Of a DNA stretch of 64,000 nt, positions 34,352 to 44,088 are shown piece after piece. The position numbers and the translations under genes are program-made. The stretch comes from Chersky-840 sp963848335 (GTDB lineage Bacteria; Actinomycetota; Acidimicrobiia; Acidimicrobiales; UBA8190), in assembly GCA_963848335.1 (NCBI GenBank), contig CAWKDD010000003.1, positions 806,001-870,000 of the forward strand, given 5' to 3'. The first letter of the stretch is position 1. Each line of letters begins with the position of its first letter. The notes beneath the pieces are model-generated. The model did no database searches. It saw only the letters and a list, made by a program, of their open reading frames with translations, and was not told where the DNA came from.

Positions 34352-36829
34352 ATGGTCACACAGTCGACAGCGCCGGCACCGCCGGCGGCGACACGACGAC
34401 AAGACGTTGCGGTCGCGCTGTGGGTGGTCGAACCGACCGAGCAACAGGCCGGGCAACCCACCGGGCAACCGCGCCGTCGGGTCCGGCTCCAGGGGTGGGG
34501 GCCCGACGCCCTGGGCGTCCTCCTGGTGGTGGTGGCCGCCGTCGCCGTCATGGCACCCGCCCTGCTCCACGGCGCGTCCCTCGGGCCTTTCGATCTGCTG
34601 TCGCAAGACGGGTTGACCAAGCAGTCCGGGGTGATGGTCCGCAACGGGCAGACGACGGACCTGATCGCCGAGATGATCCCCTGGACCACACTGGCCTGGA
34701 CACAGGTCCACCACGGCCAGCTCCCGTTGTGGAACCCCTACAACGGGCTCGGCATGCCCTTGGCGTTCAACTGGCAATCGGCGACGTTCGGCATCCCCAC
34801 CTTGCTCGGCTACCTGGCGCCGCTGCGCCTGGCGTACACGGTCCAGGTCCTGGTCACGCTGGTGCTGGCCGGCACCGGGGTCTTCGTGCTGGGGCGGGTG
34901 ATGCGCCTGCACCTCATGGCCTGTGTGATGGCGGGCGTCGTCTTCGAGTTGAGCGGCGCCTTCATGGGATTCCTGGGCTGGCCCATCGCGTCGGTGATGG
35001 CCTGGTCGGGGTGGCTCTTCGCCGCTGCCCTGTTGGTGGTGCGTGGCCGCCACCGGGTGGGCGCCATCGTGTTCTTGGCCCTCGTCGTGGCGTGTGCCGT
35101 CTACGCCGGGCAGCCCGACGCGCTGGTGCTGCTGGGCGCGGGGCTCTTCGTCTTCCTGATCGTCGTGCTCGTGGTGCGATGGCGCGCTCTCGGGAGCCTG
35201 CGGACCGTCCTCCGCCCGCTGGGAGACCTGGCCGTCGCCACCTTGGCCGGGGGGGCACTGGGCGCGCCGCTCATCCTGCCCGGGATTCCGTTGGTCACGG
35301 GCTCGGTCTTCATCCACTCGTCGCGCGCCAACGGCGCCTTGTCCGCCCATGATGTCGTCAACCTCGTCTTCCAGGGATTCGACGCCCTGCCCGTGGCCCA
35401 GAGCCACTGGTTCGGGATCGGGGACGCCACCTACGTGGGCGCCATCGCCCTGGTGCTGGCGGTGACCGGGGCCGTGGTCCACCGCCGTCGCGCCGATGTG
35501 CTCGCCATCACGGCTATGGGCGTGGCCATGGGCGCCCTCATCTTCTTGTCTCCGGTGGCGACGTTGATGAACCAGCTCCCTTTCCGCGTGCGGTGGCATC
35601 TGGGCCTGATCATGGTCACCTTCGCCATCGCGGTGCTGGCCGGAGTGGGAACCGACGTCGTGATCCGATCACCGCGGGACTGGAGGGTCCGGCTGTCGCT
35701 CGGGGCCGGGTTCGGCCTGATCGGTCTGGGGGTGGCAGGCCTGTGGGTCGTGGGGCGTGGTCATCTGGCTCCGGGGCCGGCCCGGCTCCGGGCCGAGAGC
35801 TTCATCTGGCCGGCAGCCGCCACCGCGGTCGGTCTCCTGGTGGTGGCGGCCCTCAGAACCCGGGCCGGCCGCCGTCCCGACGGGGGCGCCGGTGACGACG
35901 GGACCGAGGCGGCGCCGGGCCCGCGCTTCGACGCCGGACACCGGGCGGGAGCCGTGCTGGTGGCAGTGGAGGCGGCCTTCCTCATCGCCGTCGGGGCGGG
36001 GACGTGGTCGTCGAGCGCGACCTACCTCACTCCCACCCCCGCCACGGCGACCCTCGCCGCCGACGTGGGGTCGTCGCTGGTGGGGTTCGGGGTGCGTTCG
36101 TGCGAGGTGCCCCCGACCCTCGGCATCCTCCCCGAGACCAACAGCGCGTTCTCGGTCCACGAGCTCTCCGCCTACGACCCCATCACCCCCAAGGCGTACT
36201 TCAAGGCCTTGAAGGTCGCCCCCGGAGTGCCCGACAGCGCGTTGTGCCCGGTGATCCGCAGCGCGGCCGAGGCCCGTCGCTACGGCGTGGGCTTCGTCCT
36301 CGAGCCGCGCGGCAAGGCTGGCCCGCCGGGCACGGTGTTCGACGCCGCCATCGGCGACGAGGACCTCTACCGTGTCCCGCGTGCGGCCGCGGCCACCCTG
36401 ACGGCCTTGTCGCCGGGCGACAAGCCCCCCGGCCTCGACGCCACAGGCACGCCGGTGGCGGTGAGCCACCCCGATCCCTCCACCTGGACGGTCAAGACCG
36501 ACGCGCCCGGGGCGCGGGTGCTGCGGCTCCGGCTCACCGACGTCCCGGGTTGGCACGCCACCATCGACGGCAGGCCGCTTGCTCTGCAGCGCTTCTCTTC
36601 CATCATGCTCCAAGCGACGATCCCGGCCGGGGCCCACACCGTCGAGCTCGACTACTGGCCCGGGACCTTCACCTTCGGCATCGTCCTCGCCGCCTGCAGC
36701 GCAGCGGCACTGGCCACAGCCCTGCTGTTGGGGAAGAGACGCGCCCGCAGGTCGGTAACGGCCCACCCCCGCACAGACGTGGTCGCCGAGCCGCTCTGGC
36801 TCCACGAGGCGGGCACACCACGGTCGTGA
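34352..36829 (+). CDS. YfhO-like multi-pass membrane protein
   Basis: 825 residues from ATG 34352, preceded by a G-rich ribosome-binding site. About twelve membrane helices in the first 580 residues; early loop EMIPWTTLAWTQVHHGQLPLW with WNPYNGLGMP is typical of YfhO and related glycosyltransferase-C-like membrane proteins. The soluble end contains RLTDVPGWHATIDGRPLALQ and AHTVELDYWPGTFTFG, the characteristic YfhO C-terminal module, then one more helix. Family members are linked to lipoteichoic-acid or glycolipid glycosylation in Gram-positives; the substrate here is unknown. A Pro-rich cytoplasmic start adds about 45 residues. Confidence 0.85.
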   Translation: MVTQSTAPAPPAATRRQDVAVALWVVEPTEQQAGQPTGQPRRRVRLQGWGPDALGVLLVVVAAVAVMAPALLHGASLGPFDLLSQDGLTKQSGVMVRNGQTTDLIAEMIPWTTLAWTQVHHGQLPLWNPYNGLGMPLAFNWQSATFGIPTLLGYLAPLRLAYTVQVLVTLVLAGTGVFVLGRVMRLHLMACVMAGVVFELSGAFMGFLGWPIASVMAWSGWLFAAALLVVRGRHRVGAIVFLALVVACAVYAGQPDALVLLGAGLFVFLIVVLVVRWRALGSLRTVLRPLGDLAVATLAGGALGAPLILPGIPLVTGSVFIHSSRANGALSAHDVVNLVFQGFDALPVAQSHWFGIGDATYVGAIALVLAVTGAVVHRRRADVLAITAMGVAMGALIFLSPVATLMNQLPFRVRWHLGLIMVTFAIAVLAGVGTDVVIRSPRDWRVRLSLGAGFGLIGLGVAGLWVVGRGHLAPGPARLRAESFIWPAAATAVGLLVVAALRTRAGRRPDGGAGDDGTEAAPGPRFDAGHRAGAVLVAVEAAFLIAVGAGTWSSSATYLTPTPATATLAADVGSSLVGFGVRSCEVPPTLGILPETNSAFSVHELSAYDPITPKAYFKALKVAPGVPDSALCPVIRSAAEARRYGVGFVLEPRGKAGPPGTVFDAAIGDEDLYRVPRAAAATLTALSPGDKPPGLDATGTPVAVSHPDPSTWTVKTDAPGARVLRLRLTDVPGWHATIDGRPLALQRFSSIMLQATIPAGAHTVELDYWPGTFTFGIVLAACSAAALATALLLGKRRARRSVTAHPRTDVVAEPLWLHEAGTPRS

Positions 36830-36862
36830 CCACGCCCCGGAGCGGCGCCTGACCCGGTCCCG

Positions 36863-37405
36863 TCAGAACTCGATGGTCCGGACCGGGTCGGTGCCGTCCC
36901 ATGCCGCGCTCTGGGCGCGCATGTGGTCGAAGAACCCGCCGAACCCGCTCGTCTCGACGACCTCGTTCACGGTCCCGCCGTGCGACGACGAGTCGAAGTA
37001 GGAGAAGCGCTGGTCGTGGGTGAGGCCGCGGCCCTCGTAGTACGGCGTGCGCCCGAGCTCCCGGTACGCGGCCAGTGCCGCGTCGTAGTCCTCGGTGAAG
37101 TGGGCGAGGTGATGCAGGCCGCTGCCGTAGTCGGCCCGGAAGTCGCGGTACGGGGAGGGATGGTCGTCGAGGGGCTGGATCAGCTCGACCTGGAGGTCCC
37201 CGGAGTAGGTGATGGCCACGGCGATGCGGGCGGCGGTGGGCTCACCGCGGTAGCGGAGGTCGTGCAGAGGCGGAGAGGGCAGGTAGAAGAACGGGCCCAC
37301 GTCCAGTTCCCTGATCCAGTGCTCCATGGCGACCGGGATGTCGTCGACCACGTACCCGAGCTGCGCGATCGGCCCCAGGGCCGTGACCGAATCGGGTGGT
37401 GCCAT
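36863..37405 (-). CDS. VOC (glyoxalase-fold) family protein
   Basis: 180 residues from ATG 37405. Starts GPIAQLGYVVDDIPVAMEHW, the usual first beta-alpha unit of VOC proteins, with later LHHLAHFTEDYDAALAAYR and a C-terminal TVNEVVET glutamate; His and Glu at these positions are candidates for metal ligands. The family includes epimerases, dioxygenases and isomerases; methylmalonyl-CoA epimerase-like proteins have a similar look. Divergent from another VOC gene across 124 bp. Substrate unknown. Confidence 0.85.
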   Translation of the reverse strand: MAPPDSVTALGPIAQLGYVVDDIPVAMEHWIRELDVGPFFYLPSPPLHDLRYRGEPTAARIAVAITYSGDLQVELIQPLDDHPSPYRDFRADYGSGLHHLAHFTEDYDAALAAYRELGRTPYYEGRGLTHDQRFSYFDSSSHGGTVNEVVETSGFGGFFDHMRAQSAAWDGTDPVRTIEF

Positions 37406-37529
37406 CGGGATTCCTCCTGTGCCTTGGGCGACCCGAGCGCTCCGGATGGCGCCGGCGTGGGTCACTACAGTGGCACGACGACACCGGCGGCGGGCCCTCG
37501 GAACCGCCTCCCGGCCGAGAGGGGGAGCG

Positions 37530-37928
37530 ATGGCGACAGGTCCGATCACCGTGACGGGCTTCAGCCACATCGCCATTTCGGTGACCGATCTCGACGCGGC
37601 GCGCCACTTCTACTGCGCCATCCTCGGCTTCGAGGAGCTGCCCCGCCCCGACCTGGGAATTCCCGGCATGTGGCTCAGGGTGGGGGACCTGCAGCTCCAC
37701 TTCGTGGAGACCGACGAGATGCCGACGCCGGGCAAGGGGTTCCCCCACTACGCGCTCCACGTCCCCACCGACCGATTCGACGAGACCATCGAAGCGCTAC
37801 GCGCCGCCGGTGCCCCGTTCCTCGGTCAGCCCAGCTCCCGGGTGGATTTCGGCACGACGGTGCTGGCCGCGTTCGTCCACGACCCCGCCGGCAACTTCAT
37901 CGAGCTCACCGACGTCGGCCCGGGCTGA
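37530..37928 (+). CDS. VOC (glyoxalase-fold) family protein
   Basis: 132 residues from ATG 37530. GFSHIAISVTDLDAARHFYC with an N-terminal His, FPHYALHVPTDRFDETIEAL with the second His, and FVHDPAGNFIELTDVG with the C-terminal Glu give the standard metal triad. Length is that of a single-domain lyase or dioxygenase of this superfamily. A GGGGGAG ribosome-binding site lies just upstream. Divergent partner of the other VOC gene; they may share regulation. Confidence 0.86.
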   Translation: MATGPITVTGFSHIAISVTDLDAARHFYCAILGFEELPRPDLGIPGMWLRVGDLQLHFVETDEMPTPGKGFPHYALHVPTDRFDETIEALRAAGAPFLGQPSSRVDFGTTVLAAFVHDPAGNFIELTDVGPG

Positions 37929-37966
37929 GCACCGGGCCGGGCTCCGGGACGGGAGCCCCGAGGCGC

Positions 37967-38332
37967 TCAGAGACCGAGGCGTGCCCTGCGCCGGCTGACG
38001 CGCGCGACGGCCGCCCCGGCCACGAGCAACACCACGGCGAGACCGACGAGCTCCTCGATGTCGGCACCGGTCAGGGGCAGTCCGCCCGAGGACGGCACGG
38101 ACTGGGTGGCGACCGGCGCGGCGGCCGGGGGTGACTGCGAAACCGCCACCCCGGGAACGGTGACCACCCCCTGACCCGCCGGACCACCGCCGACCGATCC
38201 GACCGGCGTGGGAGTGGGCACGGGCGTGGGACTGCACCCCGTGTAGCACCTGCCGTCCGCGAAGGCCGGCAGCGAGAGCCCGACGGTGAGCACCCCGGCA
38301 GCGACCAATCCCACCACGAGCTTTCTCAGCAC
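37967..38332 (-). CDS. small sortase substrate with LPLTG motif
   Basis: 121 residues. Signal peptide MLRKLVVGLVAAGVLTVGLS with cleavage near ADG at 25-27, a short Pro/Thr/Val-rich linker (two cysteines at 29 and 33), the sorting signal LPLTG at 85-89, a membrane helix and an RRRAR tail. This is a cell-wall-anchored protein of the class A/E sortase type. No sortase gene is seen in the window. Function of the exposed 60 residues is unknown; too small for an enzyme, possibly a stalk or an incomplete adhesin. Confidence 0.8.
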   Translation of the reverse strand: MLRKLVVGLVAAGVLTVGLSLPAFADGRCYTGCSPTPVPTPTPVGSVGGGPAGQGVVTVPGVAVSQSPPAAAPVATQSVPSSGGLPLTGADIEELVGLAVVLLVAGAAVARVSRRRARLGL

Positions 38333-38413
38333 GTCCCAACGGTATCCGCGGCGATCGCGGCATACGCGGCAATCGCGGACCGACGCCGGTCGGCCGCCGT
38401 CGACCCGTCGCGC

Positions 38414-40177
38414 TCAGCCCATGGCGACCACGGGCGCGTTCAGGAGATCGTTGGCCGTCGAACCGTGGAAGTTGGCGCCTCCGTAGGTGAAGATCCCGCC
38501 GTCGGCGGCGACGAGCCAGTAGCCGCCTCCGCCGGGCACAGCCAACATCCCCACCACGGGCTTGGTCAGGGGCACCGCTCCGGCCGACCCGTCGAAGGGG
38601 GCCCCGAAGGAGAACACCCCGCCGTCGGCGGCCACGAGCCAGTACCCACCTCCGTCGGGATCGGCGGCCATGCCCACCACGGGCTTGTGCAACTTGGTGG
38701 CTCCCATGGACCCCAGGAACCGGGCGTCGCCGTAGGCGAACACCCCGCCGTCGGCGGCCACGAGCCAGTACCCACCTCCGTCGGGCGTGGACGCCATCCC
38801 CACCACGGGCGAATTCAGGTGCTTCCCGCCCATGGACCCCAGGAACCGGGCGTCGCCGTAGGCGAACACCCCGCCGTCGGCGGCCACGAGCCAGTAGCCG
38901 CCGCCGTCGGGCGTGGACGCCATCCCCACGATGGGCGAGTCCAGGTGCTTGCCCCCCATGGACCCCAGGAAGGGGGCCGCGCCGTAGGCGAAGACCCCGC
39001 CGTCGGCGGCCACGAGCCAGTAGCCGTCGCCTGCCGCCGAGTCGGCGGTGCCCACCACCGGGGCTTTGAGCGCCAAGGCGCCCGCCGACCCGTAGAAGCC
39101 GGCGCCGAAGGCGAACACCCCGCCGTCTGCGGCCACCAACCGGTAGCCGGGGCCCGGCACGTCGAGCGCGCCCGCCTGGCCCGAGTCGGCACTCACCATG
39201 AGCGAGGACTCGTCGACGGCCTCGAACGCACTGGCCGGGATGCTCTTGAGCTCGTCGACGAGGGACTGGGGCCAGGCCGGATCGGCGGTGCCTCCGAAGT
39301 ACCAGTTGCTCCCGTTGTCGGCGAGGATCAGCCCGTAGTGCTGCATGGCCCGCAGCACCACCTGCGCCTGGGGCGAGTAGCCGGAGATGTCGAAGCTCGC
39401 CTTGAGGCGGAACCGCGCCCCCATGGGCGGCAGATCAGGGTCGCTGCGAGCCCCCGCCTCGTGCCGGGCCGGCCACAGGTAGCTCGTGTCGGTGGTCTGC
39501 GCCGTCATCCGGATGGCGTGGGTGATCTGGCCCGATTCGACTTCGTCGTAGCGCAGAAGGCCCGGGAGGATGGGGAGACCGGCGGCGTCGGCCGACGTCC
39601 ATCCGGCCGGGCGCAGGGCATCGGAGCGCAGGTTCCAGATCGCCCCCGAGCCCGCCGTCGAGCCTCCCGCGCTGTACCGGGCGTCGTAGAGCTCGTACAG
39701 CGTGCACGTGGTGGGGTCGACCATGATGGCGTGGCGGTCGCCGGTGGAGCTCTGACCCCCTTCGATGGGGGTGGAGGCGCCGAAGGGATAGGGGCCCGGA
39801 TCGCTCTCGTCGGGGTACTGGAACGTCACGTTCACGAAGGGTTGGCCGGGCGACACCACCGTGTAGGGAATGCCGTAGGGATCGGTGGGGTCTCCCGAGG
39901 GACCGAAGTCGGGATGCAAGAACGTCGACGAGGAATCCATGCTGGCGAGCCACTGCGCACTGTGCACGTCGACGGGCAGGGACGAGATGTCGGTGTTCCA
40001 GATGTTGTCGGCCGGGAACATCGGACATGCGGGGGCACCGGGAACCGGCGTCCCCGCCCGGGCCGGTGCGGCATCGAGAGCCACGACCGCCGAGCTGACC
40101 ACCGCCACGCACAGGACGAGGATGCCCATGGCGGCGGGTCTGCGCCGGCCGGCGCGCCACGACGACCTGCCCCCCAT
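38414..40177 (-). CDS. secreted protein with N-terminal domain of unknown function and GYWLV repeats
   Basis: 587 residues from ATG 40177 (an in-frame ATG at 40291 would add 38). Signal peptide with GILVLCVAVVSSAVVALDAAP. Residues 60-330 form a domain opening CPMFPADNIWNTDISSLPVD, containing DRHAIMVDPTTCTLYELYDA and LPPMGARFRLKASFDISGY, which I cannot assign. Then seven 42-residue repeats GYWLVAADGGVFAYGDA with FLGSMGGKHL, two of them nearly identical at DNA level (38687-38812 and 38813-38938), showing recent duplication. Same repeat module as the CHAP protein at 14.9 kb. Extracellular. Confidence 0.82.
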   Translation of the reverse strand: MGGRSSWRAGRRRPAAMGILVLCVAVVSSAVVALDAAPARAGTPVPGAPACPMFPADNIWNTDISSLPVDVHSAQWLASMDSSSTFLHPDFGPSGDPTDPYGIPYTVVSPGQPFVNVTFQYPDESDPGPYPFGASTPIEGGQSSTGDRHAIMVDPTTCTLYELYDARYSAGGSTAGSGAIWNLRSDALRPAGWTSADAAGLPILPGLLRYDEVESGQITHAIRMTAQTTDTSYLWPARHEAGARSDPDLPPMGARFRLKASFDISGYSPQAQVVLRAMQHYGLILADNGSNWYFGGTADPAWPQSLVDELKSIPASAFEAVDESSLMVSADSGQAGALDVPGPGYRLVAADGGVFAFGAGFYGSAGALALKAPVVGTADSAAGDGYWLVAADGGVFAYGAAPFLGSMGGKHLDSPIVGMASTPDGGGYWLVAADGGVFAYGDARFLGSMGGKHLNSPVVGMASTPDGGGYWLVAADGGVFAYGDARFLGSMGATKLHKPVVGMAADPDGGGYWLVAADGGVFSFGAPFDGSAGAVPLTKPVVGMLAVPGGGGYWLVAADGGIFTYGGANFHGSTANDLLNAPVVAMG

Positions 40178-40205
40178 GGGGCGATCATCGGCACACCGGT
40201 TCCCG

Positions 40206-40247
40206 GCATTGAAACAACACTGGCCGGCATCGAAACAACACTGGGCG
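40206..40247 (-). repeat. two 21-bp direct repeats upstream of the secreted GYWLV protein
   Basis: On the plus strand TTGAAACAACACTGGCCGGCA-like and TCGAAACAACACTGGGCGGCA-like units follow each other at a 21-bp period, 30-70 bp before the ATG at 40177. Two helical turns apart, they could be a double binding site for a regulator; alternatively they are coding if the start is ATG 40291. Confidence 0.5.
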
Positions 40248-40439
40248 GCACCAGCGCCCGTGTGAAGTTTTCGGCCCCTCCTGCCGATCACCGGGAGGGG
40301 GCGGGAAGGATCACAACAGCTCGGTGCGACTCATCTTGTCAACTGGTGCCACACCTATCACACTGGGTCGCCTGCCCTCCGCCCGGCAGCCCCGCCGGGC
40401 CCCGTCGACCCCGGTGCGACACGAGCTGATCGAGATCCC

Positions 40440-42312
40440 ATGACCCGTCGAGCGCGAGCGCACCCTGAGCCCCGCGCCGCGCCGCGCCGGCCCAGGCACG
40501 CCGCTCGAGCCAGGGTCGGCACGCCGGAGACCGTCCTCGCCCTGGGGACGCTGGTGGGGCGGGCCGTGGCCCTCGGGCTCGGCCCCGGCCGCCACCGGCC
40601 CCGTCACTGCGCCCCGGTCCGCCTGCGCATCAGCCCCGTCTTCGCCTGTCTGAGCGCCCTGTCCCTGGTCGTGGCGGGGGCCGCGCTGGGATCGCTGAGC
40701 ACGGGCGGGGCCCAGGCCGCCACGCCGCCCGTTGCCGGCACCAGCCAGGGCGAGGGACAAAGCGTCTCGATCATGAACCCGTCGGCGAACTCCTTGGCCA
40801 CATCGCAGAGCGTGGTGCCGCTGCCCGCGGCGACGGCGCCGCCCGCGCCTGCCCCACCCTCGCTCGAGAGCCAGCCCGCCCTGCAAGCGCACGAGGTTTT
40901 CGGGTTCGCCCCCTACTGGGCGCTCCCGATCTCATCGGGGTTCGACGTGAAGGGCCTCACCACGCTCGACTACTTCAGCGTGGACGTGGCCGGTGACGGC
41001 GCCGTGCAGGAAAGCGGGCCCGGATGGGTGGGCTACCAGAGCCAGGCCCTCGCCGAGCTCGTGACGCGTGCGCATGAGGCCGGTGACCGTGTGGTGCTGA
41101 CGGCGTCGTGCTTCGGCCAGTCCGCGCTGGACCAGATGGCCTCCGACCCGAGCACGGGCCCGCGCCTGGCCACGGCGCTGGTGGCACTGGTGGCCGCCAA
41201 GAACCTCGACGGGGTCAACATCGATTTCGAGGGGAGGGGGAGCAAGGACCAGGCCGGTCTCGACACGCTCATGGCCGCGGTGTCGAGCGCCATGCACCAG
41301 GCCAACCCGCACTGGCAGGTGACCATGGACACCTACGCCTCCTCGGCCGGAGACCCGTCGGGCTTCTACGACATCCGGGGCCTGGCTCCCAGCGTCGACG
41401 CCTTCTTCGTGATGGCCTACGACATGAACGACCGGTCGACGCCGTCTCCCACCGCACCTCTCACCGGGACGGGGTTCACCGACCTCGACGCCGTGCAGCA
41501 GTACGCCGCCGCGGTGCCACCGTCGAAGGTGATCCTGGGCGTCCCCTATTACGGCTACGACTGGCCCACCGCGGGGCCCGGTCTCGGGGATCCCGCCACC
41601 GGCCCGCCCACGCCCATGAGCTACTCGCAGATCGCAGCCACCGGAGGCCACGTGTACTGGGACCCCACCACCCAGACCCCCTGGACCTCGTACCAGGTGG
41701 GCTCGCAGTGGCACCAGACGTTCTTCGACAACCCGACGTCGTTGGCGTTGAAGGCCCAGCTGGCCGACACGTACCACGTCGCCGGCGTCGGCATCTGGGC
41801 CATGGGAATGGAAGGGTCCGATCCCGCCATGCAGGCGGCGTTGCAGGGCAGCGCCCCGCCCGTGAAGGCCCCGGCGCCGGGGCCGGGAGCGACCTTGGCC
41901 ACCACCACCACCACCACCACCGCCGCCGCCGCCGCCCGCCGATTACTCCTACTCGGGCATCTGGAACGGCGTCACGGTGACGCTCAGCCCCGTCGACCCC
42001 GCGTCGCTGGCCGGCGCGCTGGCGCCCCAGGCTTCGGGACCGCTGACCGGCTTCACCACCGACGATCCGACGCGGATGTGCCTGGAGTCGGAGCCGGCCT
42101 TGCCGGTCACGGCGCTGTCGGGCGACCCCGGCCTCTACGCCGTCACGACCACCCCGCCGGCCGACTGCACGGCCGGAGCGTGGGAGTTCACCGTGTCCCC
42201 GCCACCCCAGGGGGGCAGCGCGCCGTCCCCGACGACGACGACCTCGACCACGGCGCCCGAACCGACGACGACCACGGCGCCGACCTCCACCACCACGACC
42301 TCACCGGGGTAG
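40440..42312 (+). CDS. secreted glycoside hydrolase family 18-type protein, one frameshift
   Basis: Starts at ATG 40440 with an unusually long Arg-rich leader before the hydrophobic signal at residues 66-85 and AQAA. The catalytic domain starts HEVFGFAPYWALP and contains LDGVNIDFEG with the catalytic Glu at residue 264, FFVMAYDMNDR and VILGVPYYGYDWP, all GH18 features. GH18 proteins hydrolyse chitin or peptidoglycan-like N-acetylglucosamine chains, or bind them as spore-coat YaaH-like lysins. In an ACC/GCC repeat at 41900-41937 the frame shifts: DYSYSGIWNGVTVTLSPVD continues in the next frame to a Thr/Pro-rich tail ending at 42312. Wall- or matrix-associated. Confidence 0.82.
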
Positions 42313-42331
42313 CGGTCTCCGCCGTTCCCCA

Positions 42332-43912
42332 TCACACGACGCGCGTGTCGTGGCCCTCCCAGTAGCGCTCCCTGAGCAGCCGCTTGTAGAGCTTGCCGTT
42401 GGGGTCGCGGGGGAGCTCGGTGACGAAGTCGACGGTGCGGGGGCACTTGTAGCGGGCCAGCCGCTCGCCGCACACGGCGATGAGCCCGGCTTCGACCTCG
42501 GGCCCCGACGACGACGGGTCGGCCAGGACGACCACCGCCTTCACCGCCTCTCCCATCTCGGCGTCGGGCACACCGATGACAGCGACATCGGCCACCCGCG
42601 GGTCGCCGGCAAGGACGTTCTCGGCTTCCTGGGGGTAGATGTTCACTCCCCCGGAGATGATCATGTGGGCCTGGCGGTCGGTGAGGTACAGGTACCCGGC
42701 CTCGTCGAGCATGCCGATGTCCCCCAGGGTCCTCCATCCCTGGGCGTTGAGCATCGAAGCCGTGGCCGAAGGGTCGTTGTGGTACTCGAAGGGGCGGCCC
42801 CCTTCGAAATAGACGACTCCCTCGTGGCCGGGCCCGAGCTCCTCCCCGTCGGGGCCCACCACATGGGCGGGCGACAGGGGGCGGCCGACGGACCCGGGAT
42901 GGGCGAGCCACTCCGCGGCGGTGATCCAGGTGGAGCCGATGTCCTCGGTGCCCGCGTAGTACTCGTCGATGATCGGGCCCCACCACTCGAGCATCTGGTG
43001 CTTCACGTCCACGGGACACGGTGCCGCGGCGTGCACCACGGAGCGCAGGCTCGAGAGGTCGTATCGCCGTCGCTCGCTCTCGGGCAGGTGCAGCATGCGG
43101 ACGAACATGGTGGGAACGAACTGTGCATGGGTCACCCCATGGCGTTCGATGAGCTCCAGGCACCGTGACGCGTCGAAGTGCTCCATCATCACCACCGTGG
43201 CCCCCAGGCGGAGCATCGACATGCAGTAGACGAGCGGCGCCGAGTGGTACAGCGGAGCGGGAGACAGGTACACCGAACCGGGGCCGACACCTCGTCGCGC
43301 CAACCCCAGGGCGATCTGGACGGGGGCCGCCGACACGTCGCCCATGGGGGTACGGGGCAGCTCCTTGCGCACCCCCTTGGGCCGGCCCGTGGTCCCCGAC
43401 GAGTACAGCATCTCGCGCCCTTCGCATTCGTCGGGGACGGGCAGGGGCGCGAACTCCGACACCGCAGCCTCGTAGCCGCGGAACCCGGGGAGGGCTCCTC
43501 CGACCGACAGCCGTATCGTGACCCGCGACAGGTCGAGGCCCGAGACCACCTCGGCCAGCTCCGGAGTGGTCACGAGGGCAGTGGCGCCGCAGTCGTCCAG
43601 GATGTACTGGACCTCGGCGCTGCGAAGGTGGCTGTTGAGGGCGGTGTAATACAGCCCCGAGCGCTGAGCCCCCCACGCCACCTCGAGGTAGGTGGCGCAA
43701 TTCCCCATGAGGATGGCGATGTGGTCACCGGGGGCGAGCCCTTCGGCCCGCAGCAGCCGCGCCACGCGGTTCGAGCCTTCGTCGATCTCCCGGTAGGAGC
43801 GCACCTCGCCGCCGGCCATGACCACCGCAGGCACATCGGGCTGCTCGGCGGCGCGCGCCGCCAGGTCGAGGGGGGACGGGGGCTCGGGGCTCCGGCTCGT
43901 CGTCGGGCTCAT
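42332..43912 (-). CDS. AMP-dependent acyl-CoA synthetase/ligase (FadD type)
   Basis: 526 residues from ATG 43912. Adenylate-forming signature MLYSSGTTGRPKGVRKEL, the YYAGTEDIGSTWI motif, GWRTLGDIGMLDEAGYLYLT with the hinge DR, and the C-terminal catalytic lysine in PRDPNGKLYKRLL. It activates a carboxylic acid to its acyl-CoA with ATP. The active-site HAQFVPTMFVRML region suggests a medium/long or bulky acid. Steroid-catabolic ligases (FadD3, FadD17, FadD19) belong to this family, but specificity cannot be read here. Its stop faces the GH18 gene end 20 bp away. Confidence 0.92.
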   Translation of the reverse strand: MSPTTSRSPEPPSPLDLAARAAEQPDVPAVVMAGGEVRSYREIDEGSNRVARLLRAEGLAPGDHIAILMGNCATYLEVAWGAQRSGLYYTALNSHLRSAEVQYILDDCGATALVTTPELAEVVSGLDLSRVTIRLSVGGALPGFRGYEAAVSEFAPLPVPDECEGREMLYSSGTTGRPKGVRKELPRTPMGDVSAAPVQIALGLARRGVGPGSVYLSPAPLYHSAPLVYCMSMLRLGATVVMMEHFDASRCLELIERHGVTHAQFVPTMFVRMLHLPESERRRYDLSSLRSVVHAAAPCPVDVKHQMLEWWGPIIDEYYAGTEDIGSTWITAAEWLAHPGSVGRPLSPAHVVGPDGEELGPGHEGVVYFEGGRPFEYHNDPSATASMLNAQGWRTLGDIGMLDEAGYLYLTDRQAHMIISGGVNIYPQEAENVLAGDPRVADVAVIGVPDAEMGEAVKAVVVLADPSSSGPEVEAGLIAVCGERLARYKCPRTVDFVTELPRDPNGKLYKRLLRERYWEGHDTRVV

Positions 43913-44088
43913 CGGGACGGGCGCAGGGCGCGCCTCGCGCCGGGAATGGGGATGGTCACGCTCCGATTCTTGCCGATCCCGCACCTCGTCACGTGATGTC
44001 GGCACCTCGTCGGTTGCCGGCCGTCGAGCCGCACCGCATGGTCCGATTCCCGCCAGATCCGGGCACCGGGTTCGGTCACCATGGCGCC

